Below, piece after piece: positions 1 through 4,488 of a stretch of 12,902 nt of DNA (within the stretch, counting starts at the first letter, position 1; each line of letters begins with the position of its first letter). The DNA is from Chitinophagales bacterium (GTDB lineage Bacteria; Bacteroidota; Bacteroidia; Chitinophagales; UBA2359). Under the pieces are notes generated by a model. That model was not told where the DNA came from. It saw nothing but the letters and a program-made list of their open reading frames with translations, and searched no databases. Location: positions 1-12,902 of the forward strand of contig JAHDDN010000118.1 of NCBI GenBank assembly GCA_020629335.1, read 5' to 3'. A program made the translations under genes and the position numbers.

Positions 1-271
1 GAACACCCAAATCAACTAACTCATTAGCCACACCTGCTTCTGTTCGATCTTCTTGCACCCATATCTTACCGTCTTTTTTTAAATCAATATGAATAACACA
101 ATGATGCATTCTATCAGCCCCTTTCCAACCGACTCTCATTAATTGAAAATGCTCTTTTTTTTGGTCAATAATAATTTGATTTTCATATTCATACCATTCT
201 CCTATAGGTTTAAAATTGGCATGTTTTTGAAGGACTTTTTCTATATATTCTACATACTTTATTTTATCCAT
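1..271 (-). CDS. xisI: XisI-family protein, N-terminal 90 residues (cut by window edge)
   Basis: The reverse strand reads from an ATG at 271 without a stop to base 1, giving 90 codons. The protein begins MDKIKYVEYIEKVLQKHANF and carries the family hallmarks: an acidic stretch, then HFQLMRVGWKG, then CVIHIDLKKDGKIWVQED, then TEAGVANELVDLGV. This matches the XisI family (fdxN element excision controlling factor) as I know it. That family is usually about 110 residues, so only roughly the last 20 are missing. XisI normally partners XisH, a PD-(D/E)XK nuclease-like protein usually encoded just upstream. XisI was named for cyanobacterial heterocyst element excision, but the family is widespread and its function elsewhere is unknown. 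No xisH lies in the 395 bp upstream of this gene. No Shine-Dalgarno sequence precedes the start, as is common in Bacteroidota. I am confident of the family and unsure of the role. Confidence 0.85.
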   Translation of the reverse strand, partial: MDKIKYVEYIEKVLQKHANFKPIGEWYEYENQIIIDQKKEHFQLMRVGWKGADRMHHCVIHIDLKKDGKIWVQEDRTEAGVANELVDLGV

Positions 272-322
272 TTTTCTATTTTTTTTGCAGCTATTCGTTT
301 TAGCCAACTTCACTCAAAAAAC

Positions 323-358
323 TGTCATTCCGAGCGCTTTAGCGCACAGGAATCTATT
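323..358 (+). repeat. Short hairpin repeat R, copy 1
   Basis: A 36-nt unit begins TGTCATTCCGAGCGC and ends CAGGAATCTATT. It folds on itself: TTCC (328-331) pairs with GGAA (349-352), and inside this GCGC pairs with GCGC around a TTTA loop. A related unit lies inverted at 502-538. REP-like dispersed elements look like this; the family name is unknown to me. Confidence 0.65.
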
Positions 359-371
359 TCCTGCACTTTCG

Positions 372-409
372 ATCACCGAGTCTATAGAGACTTGAGCGAT
401 AGAGGTGAT
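372..409. repeat. Nested hairpin between the two R repeats
   Basis: ATCACC (372-377) pairs with GGTGAT (404-409), and inside it AGTCT (379-383) pairs with AGACT (388-392) around an ATAG loop. It lies between the two inverted R repeats and may be an internal part of the same composite element. No function can be read from it. Confidence 0.4.
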
Positions 410-501
410 TTTAGACTACACTCAACTACAGAGCTGTGATTTCAATGGTAAAAACGCTACTTCCTATTATTTTAGCCTCCCAAATCCTTGAGTTTTGTCG
501 T

Positions 502-538
502 AATAGATCCCTGTATGCCTACGGCATTCGGGATGACA
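502..538 (-). repeat. Short hairpin repeat R, copy 2 (inverted)
   Basis: Read on the minus strand, this 37-nt unit begins TGTCATCCCGAATGCC and ends CAGGGATCTATT. It parallels copy 1 at 323-358. Its stems differ from copy 1 but still pair: outer TCCC with GGGA, inner ATGCC with GGCAT around GTA. The stems change while pairing is kept, which supports selection on or propagation of a folded form. Copies 1 and 2 face each other and bracket a 216-bp segment. Confidence 0.65.
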
Positions 539-576
539 GGTGTTTGTGGCATACTAAAATGAGAATAGCTGTTATA

Positions 577-653
577 TTAGGGGCTTAGCATGCGCTTGTA
601 AAAACGTAATATACAACATAAAAAATTCATCATTTATAGTTCATCATTCATCG
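577..653 (+). repeat. Intergenic repeat D, copy 1
   Basis: The element starts TTAGGGGCTTAGCATGCGCT and ends in an ATTCATCATT-type stretch (about 624-653). A related unit with the same order of blocks lies on the minus strand at 3917-3999. In the first 25-26 nt the two differ at only a few positions plus one gap. Nothing coding is seen here. Confidence 0.5.
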
Positions 654-655
654 TT

Positions 656-666
656 CGCCGAAGGCG
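656..666 (-). terminator. Weak hairpin just after recG
   Basis: CGCC and GGCG form a 4-bp GC stem around a 3-nt loop, immediately after the recG stop codon. No run of T follows on the recG strand, so this is at best a weak or Rho-assisted stop or a transcript 3' end. It may instead be the end of repeat D. Confidence 0.2.
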
Positions 667-2778
667 CTATGAAATTCGGCTCCAATTCTTGCCTTGTTGC
701 TTCATTAGGGCTTCCATATAGGCGCCTAATCTTCTGTTTTCTGGCTTATCTAAGTTGGGGTCATCTTCCATTAAATCCTCCACGGCGGAACGTATTTTCG
801 CAAGTAAGATCGTATCTCTGGTGAGGTCTGCTATGCGGAGTTTGTGGATGCCGCTTTGTTGAGTACCATCTAAGATACCAGGGCCTCTTAGCTTGAGGTC
901 TAATTCAGCGATTTTGAAGCCATCTGTGGTTTCTGTCATGGCTCGGATACGTTTGCGGCCATCATTGGAAAGCTTATCTCCTGTCATTAGGACACAGTAG
1001 GATTGGTCTGCTCCCCTACCTACTCGACCACGCAATTGGTGTAATTGGGCTAAGCCAAATCGCTCGGCACTTTCTATGACCATGACGCTGGCATTGGGTA
1101 CGTTTACCCCCACCTCAATAACCGTAGTAGCGACCATAATATCTGTCTCTTTATCCAAGAAACGCTGCATTTCGTAATCCTTATCAATGGTAGCCATTTG
1201 TCCGTGTACGATGCTGACTGCATTATCAGGGAAGGCTCTACTAATACTTTCATAGCCATCCTCTAAGTCCTTATAATTAAAATGCTCCGACTCTGATATG
1301 AGCGGATAAACGACATAAACTTGTCTTCCTTTTTCGATTTCTTGCTTCATGAATCCGAACACTCTCAAGCGTTGGTTATCCTTCATATGGAGGGTTTGGA
1401 CTGGCTTTCTGCCTGGTGGCAATTCATCAATGACAGATACATCCAAATCGCCATAAAAAGTCATGGCTAAGGTTCTTGGGATTGGGGTGGCTGTCATTAC
1501 TAATATATGTGGTGGAAGTATGTTCTTTTGCCAAAGCTTAGCTCTTTGGGCTACTCCAAAACGATGCTGCTCATCAATCACCACCATACCCAAATTTTTA
1601 AATTTAACAGTATCTTCTATCAATGCATGAGTACCTATCAGTATCTTGATGATACCCAACTCTAAATAATCTAATAAAGCCCGACGCTTTTTCCCTTTAA
1701 TAGAGCCTGTTAGTATCTCCACGTGTATGTCTAAGCCCTCCAAGTATTCTGTCATGGTGGTTAGGTGCTGTTGGGCGAGGATTTCGGTGGGAGCCATGAT
1801 GCAGGCTTGGAAATCATTGTCTAATGCCATGAGCATGCTCATAAGGGCTACGATGGTTTTACCACTACCGACATCTCCTTGAAGTAGACGATTCATCTGC
1901 CTTCCTGATCGAGTGTCTCGACGGATTTCTTTTAATACTCTTTTCTGCGCACCTGTTAGTTCAAAAGGTAGTTTTTGCTCAAAGAAGTTATGGAAATTAT
2001 CCCCTAACTTTTCAAATTCAAATCCTTTAATACTCGTTTCTCGGCCTACTTTTTCGTGAAGGAGTTTGAGCTGTATAAAGAATAGTTCGTCAAATTTGAT
2101 GCGATTACGAGCTCGTTTTACGGCATCTTCATTGGCTGGTAGGTGTACATTTCTTAGGGCATCATAGCGAGACATGAGTCCAAATTCCTGTATTAAACTA
2201 TCAGGTAGATATTCGGGTAGATGCTCTCTACCTACTTGAAGAAAGAGGTTTTGCATCAGGCGATAAATCCCTTTACTTTCTAGGTATTTTGATTTGAGTT
2301 TTTCAGTGCTTGGATAGACTGGTTGTATTCTATTTTGTAGAGAAACTGGGCCATCTATTACTTCTACTTCTGGATGAGGCAAACTCGCTCTTCTGTTGTA
2401 AAAATTGGGTTTGCCATATACCATATATTCTTTCCCAATCTCGATCACTTTGCGCATATAGTTGATTCCTTTGAACCAGACTAATTCAATTCTGCCAGTT
2501 CCATCATAGAGGGTCGCAACCATTCTTCTTCCTCGACCTTCTCCTATGATCGACATACCCGATATTTTGCCCCTTAACTGGACATGAGTAGCATCCTCCT
2601 CAATATCTTGTATACGATTCAGTTTTGTTTTATCAATGTAGCGGAAGGGGTAGTGATGTAATAAATCATAAAAGAAGTGTACTTCTAATTCTTTACGTAA
2701 TGCTTCTCCTTTTTTCGGGCCTACTCCTTTCAAATATTCTATGGGAGTGGCTAATATGTTTTTATTTTCTGCACTCAA
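667..2778 (-). CDS. recG: ATP-dependent DNA helicase RecG
   Basis: This is the 703-residue monomeric superfamily 2 helicase that remodels stalled replication forks and Holliday junctions in the cytosol. The N-terminal wedge/OB region spans roughly residues 10-150, with PIEYLKGVGPKKGEAL typical of the family's start. The motor shows Walker A GDVGSGKT at 301-308, the DEQH box at 402-405, TATPIPRTLAM from 429, and motif VI QLRGRVGRG at 581-589. The translocation (TRG-type) motif LRGPGILDGTQQSG lies at 630-643. The length is normal. The start is TTG at 2778: an in-frame stop lies two codons upstream, and no in-frame ATG occurs until residue 75, which would remove family-conserved sequence. The lipoprotein gene ends 22 bp upstream on the same strand, so the two are probably co-transcribed. 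No anomalies are seen in the catalytic motifs. Confidence 0.97.
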   Translation of the reverse strand: MSAENKNILATPIEYLKGVGPKKGEALRKELEVHFFYDLLHHYPFRYIDKTKLNRIQDIEEDATHVQLRGKISGMSIIGEGRGRRMVATLYDGTGRIELVWFKGINYMRKVIEIGKEYMVYGKPNFYNRRASLPHPEVEVIDGPVSLQNRIQPVYPSTEKLKSKYLESKGIYRLMQNLFLQVGREHLPEYLPDSLIQEFGLMSRYDALRNVHLPANEDAVKRARNRIKFDELFFIQLKLLHEKVGRETSIKGFEFEKLGDNFHNFFEQKLPFELTGAQKRVLKEIRRDTRSGRQMNRLLQGDVGSGKTIVALMSMLMALDNDFQACIMAPTEILAQQHLTTMTEYLEGLDIHVEILTGSIKGKKRRALLDYLELGIIKILIGTHALIEDTVKFKNLGMVVIDEQHRFGVAQRAKLWQKNILPPHILVMTATPIPRTLAMTFYGDLDVSVIDELPPGRKPVQTLHMKDNQRLRVFGFMKQEIEKGRQVYVVYPLISESEHFNYKDLEDGYESISRAFPDNAVSIVHGQMATIDKDYEMQRFLDKETDIMVATTVIEVGVNVPNASVMVIESAERFGLAQLHQLRGRVGRGADQSYCVLMTGDKLSNDGRKRIRAMTETTDGFKIAELDLKLRGPGILDGTQQSGIHKLRIADLTRDTILLAKIRSAVEDLMEDDPNLDKPENRRLGAYMEALMKQQGKNWSRIS

Positions 2779-2800
2779 TGCTCAATTATTTTACATTATA

Positions 2801-3505
2801 CTATTCTTCTTCGTTTGGATCGATCATTAAGCCTTTAGGGGCTTTAGGTTCTTTGTTTTGGCCTTCCACTCCATCTGGACTTGGTGCATCTAACTTATCT
2901 GTTGGAGGCTGAGGCGCATCTGGATTTGCTGGTGTCTCTAAAACGGGTGGTGGAGTTGGGCGTTGATCTTCTTCTAGGACGGGAACGTCTGTTGGATCTA
3001 CTTTTAGGCTATCTGCTTCGGCTGGTGTTTCTTCTAGCTTTGGAGCTGGTTCTTTTTCTTTAGGGATACTATGTGTTAGAACGAGTTGCATGAAATCGGT
3101 ATAGGCTTTTTTGATTGCATCAGGTGGTGCTTGGTTGGGGCCACCCCATACGGCCTTATGTTCGTTCTCTTTATTGAAGTGGGAGATATAATAGGTCATA
3201 TTGCCTGGCTCATTGCAAGTATTGGCGGCTAAATCAAGATCTATCATTTGTTTCCAAATGCTTTTTGCTTCGTCTTTTTCGAGTCTGAAAGCTTCATTTG
3301 TTCCTTCTGAGGTGCTGGATTCTCTGAATACTTGTCCATTTTCTAAGAGGATGAATTGGCTCATCAAGCCTGCGAAACCGCCTGATTTACCGATGACAAA
3401 TTTTTCTTCGGGAAGTTGGTCAGCCGTGTAGATTTTATTGCTACAAGATGCTAAGCAGATTAGGGATAGTGATAACATAAAGCTTATTGATTTAAATATT
3501 TTCAT
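2801..3505 (-). CDS. Hypothetical lipoprotein with Pro/Glu-rich tail
   Basis: The 234-residue protein has a lipoprotein signal peptide, MKIFKSISFMLSLSLICLAS, followed by Cys21 as the predicted lipidation site. A small domain of about 120 residues follows, including KSGGFAGLMSQFILLENGQV, TCNEPGNMTYYISHFN and KAVWGGPN. I recognise the style from Bacteroidota lipoproteins but cannot name a function. Residues from about 150 to the end form a low-complexity acidic, proline-rich tail, likely disordered. The ATG at 3505 is preferred over an upstream in-frame TTG at 3532, because the latter would put nine polar residues before the signal peptide. A perfect inverted repeat (3527-3546) lies just upstream. 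recG follows 22 bp after the stop. It is expected in the outer or inner membrane facing the periplasm. Confidence 0.75.
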   Translation of the reverse strand: MKIFKSISFMLSLSLICLASCSNKIYTADQLPEEKFVIGKSGGFAGLMSQFILLENGQVFRESSTSEGTNEAFRLEKDEAKSIWKQMIDLDLAANTCNEPGNMTYYISHFNKENEHKAVWGGPNQAPPDAIKKAYTDFMQLVLTHSIPKEKEPAPKLEETPAEADSLKVDPTDVPVLEEDQRPTPPPVLETPANPDAPQPPTDKLDAPSPDGVEGQNKEPKAPKGLMIDPNEEE

Positions 3506-3526
3506 GACTGTTATTGTTTTTCGATT

Positions 3527-3546
3527 GGTCAAACAAATTTTTGACC
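3527..3546. promoter_or_regulatory. Operator-like palindrome upstream of the lipoprotein-recG unit
   Basis: GGTCAAA (3527-3533) and TTTGACC (3540-3546) form a perfect 7-bp inverted repeat with a 6-bp spacer, centred about 31 bp upstream of the lipoprotein ATG. The spacing and symmetry fit a dimeric repressor site or a leader hairpin. No cognate regulator is visible in the window. Confidence 0.4.
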
Positions 3547-3577
3547 TGCATGCGAGTGTTTAGTTAATTAATCTAAT

Positions 3578-3733
3578 GGTTAAATTTATAAGTCCTTGAC
3601 AGCCCAAGTTTTGTCTTTTTACGATTCTACTTCGTTATTTTTTCGTTCCGTAGCCCTGCTATGGGCCTCAAAAACGCCTTGTATAATCGCAAAAATACTA
3701 CAACTTAACTGTCAGAAGCTTATAAACTGAACC
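3578..3733. repeat. Palindromic element A (conserved centre, private arms)
   Basis: This 156-bp element is symmetric about TAGCCCTGCTA (3651-3661). The left arm begins GGTTAAATTTATAAG and the reverse complement of the right arm begins GGTTCAGTTTATAAG. The complementarity continues imperfectly through TGACAG, AAGTT, TTTTT and CGATT blocks to the centre. The central 49 bases (3633-3681) closely resemble those of element B at 9409-9568. The outer arms do not resemble those of B or C. It lies upstream of the minus-strand lipoprotein gene, so a terminator role is unlikely here. Confidence 0.75.
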
Positions 3734-3761
3734 ACTAATAGAAATAACCAAGCAAACATTC

Positions 3762-3900
3762 GGCTTAGGGATGGTAGCGGTATGTGGCGGCCATGCACTG
3801 ACTTATGGAGCTTAGGTGGACGTAGGCTGGCCTGAAAGGCAGACAAGTACACCTTAGCGGAATAGGAAGGGCATAGCCACATAATAGCGGACAGCCCGAC
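3762..3900 (+). ncRNA. Structured RNA candidate E1 (possibly Flavo-1-like)
   Basis: A closing helix can form between GGGATG (3768-3773) and CAGCCC (3892-3897), with one mismatch. A symmetric internal loop follows with TAGCGG on both sides (3775-3780 and 3885-3890). Then comes a perfect 8-bp helix, TATGTGGC (3781-3788) with GCCACATA (3876-3883). Further inside, AGGTG pairs with CACCT, and GCCT pairs with AGGC around a GAA loop. The first 27 bases recur exactly at 12843-12869. The pattern GGGATGG-AGCGG ... AGCGGACAGCCCG resembles, from memory, a structured element common in Bacteroidota intergenic regions, possibly the Rfam Flavo-1 family. That assignment needs a covariance-model search. Confidence 0.5.
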
Positions 3901-3916
3901 GGCTGCGCTTCGCTTG

Positions 3917-3999
3917 CAATGATAAATGCATAATGATGAATGTGTAATACTTGGCTCGTGCTACGCACTTCGCTTACGAGCGCAGGCGGAAGCCCCTAA
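3917..3999 (-). repeat. Intergenic repeat D, copy 2
   Basis: On the minus strand it starts TTAGGGGCTTCCGCCTGCGC and ends with the ATTCATCATT-type block (3917-3941 on the plus strand), in the same order as copy 1 at 577-653. Between them is an extra hairpin, GCTCGT with ACGAGC, that copy 1 lacks. It starts 17 bp after RNA candidate E1. Confidence 0.5.
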
Positions 4000-4125
4000 T
4001 TCAATATATTAGTATATTCATCAACAAAATCATAAAGGAAGTTCCTGATAATTTAACCAAAATTGCACAAAAAGTGGGTTTAATACAAATATTATCAGTG
4101 AGTTAGCTTAAAAAAGGGCATACTT

Positions 4126-4285
4126 AGGGATACTAAAACAATAAATTGATGTTTTCTACTGGTAAAAATAAACAACTATTGCGTTGCAAAAACCTCACTT
4201 AGCGCTGCTATGCTTCACTTTTGCGCCTTATACTTGTCTATTTTTCCTGCGTATAAAAGGATCAATTTATTATTTCAATATCCTT
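4126..4285. repeat. Palindromic element C (conserved centre, private arms)
   Basis: This 160-bp element is symmetric about TAGCGCTGCTA (4200-4210). The left arm contains AATAAATTGAT and the right arm ATCAATTTATT, with further matching blocks (GGATA, TTT, AAAAATA, ACAA) down to the centre. The centre-flanking pair is GCAAAA with TTTTGC, while elements A and B have TTATTTT with AAAAA here, so the sequence changed but the complementarity persists. It lies about 200 bp upstream of the 989-residue gene. Confidence 0.7.
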
Positions 4286-4429
4286 ATTGTTTTTATATAT
4301 GGTGCTTTAATGTTTTTTAAGACAGAAAAGCGCTTAGATATCTTGGATATATAAGACAAATAGCCTTATTTTTTGGGATTTGGAGAGGATAATTTGATTA
4401 TTCTCAACCCAAGTGTCAATAATATGTTT

Positions 4430-4437
4430 TAATTTTG
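4430..4437 (+). promoter_or_regulatory. Candidate -7 promoter box of the 989-residue gene
   Basis: TAATTTTG matches the Bacteroidota primary sigma factor -7 consensus TAnnTTTG exactly and lies 52 bp before the start codon. I find no TTG at the expected -33 spacing, so the promoter is only half supported. Confidence 0.35.
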
Positions 4438-4488
4438 TTAGAAAAGAATTATTGTTGCCTGCGCAGTTAATAAACAACTTATATTATT

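Larger units (their letters stand above)
3506..4488. other. 983-bp gene-free repeat island
   Basis: No credible gene is present; the one open stretch on the minus strand (3765-3968) crosses a structured repeat and has no family features. In order the gap holds the operator-like palindrome, palindromic element A, the structured-RNA candidate E1, repeat D copy 2, a small AATATA/TATATT hairpin near 4005-4020, palindromic element C, and a promoter candidate for the downstream gene. Confidence 0.7.

Noticed and set aside
143..439. Plus-strand open frame of 98 codons
   Set aside because: It lies antisense to the clear XisI gene and runs into repeat R. Its protein is low-complexity Phe/Ile with no family features.
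3506..3532. Longer lipoprotein start at TTG 3532
   Set aside because: It would add nine polar residues before a normal lipoprotein signal peptide and would overlap the palindrome. The ATG at 3505 fits better.
3650..3653. GTAG at the core of elements A and B as a REP/RAYT signature
   Set aside because: Element C has TTAG here, and the tetramer sits inside the central hairpin instead of at the foot of a conserved terminal one. No Y1 transposase gene is visible.
3765..3968. Minus-strand open frame of 67 codons in the repeat island
   Set aside because: It is the complement of the structured-RNA candidate and part of repeat D, and its Cys/Pro-rich product has no recognisable features.
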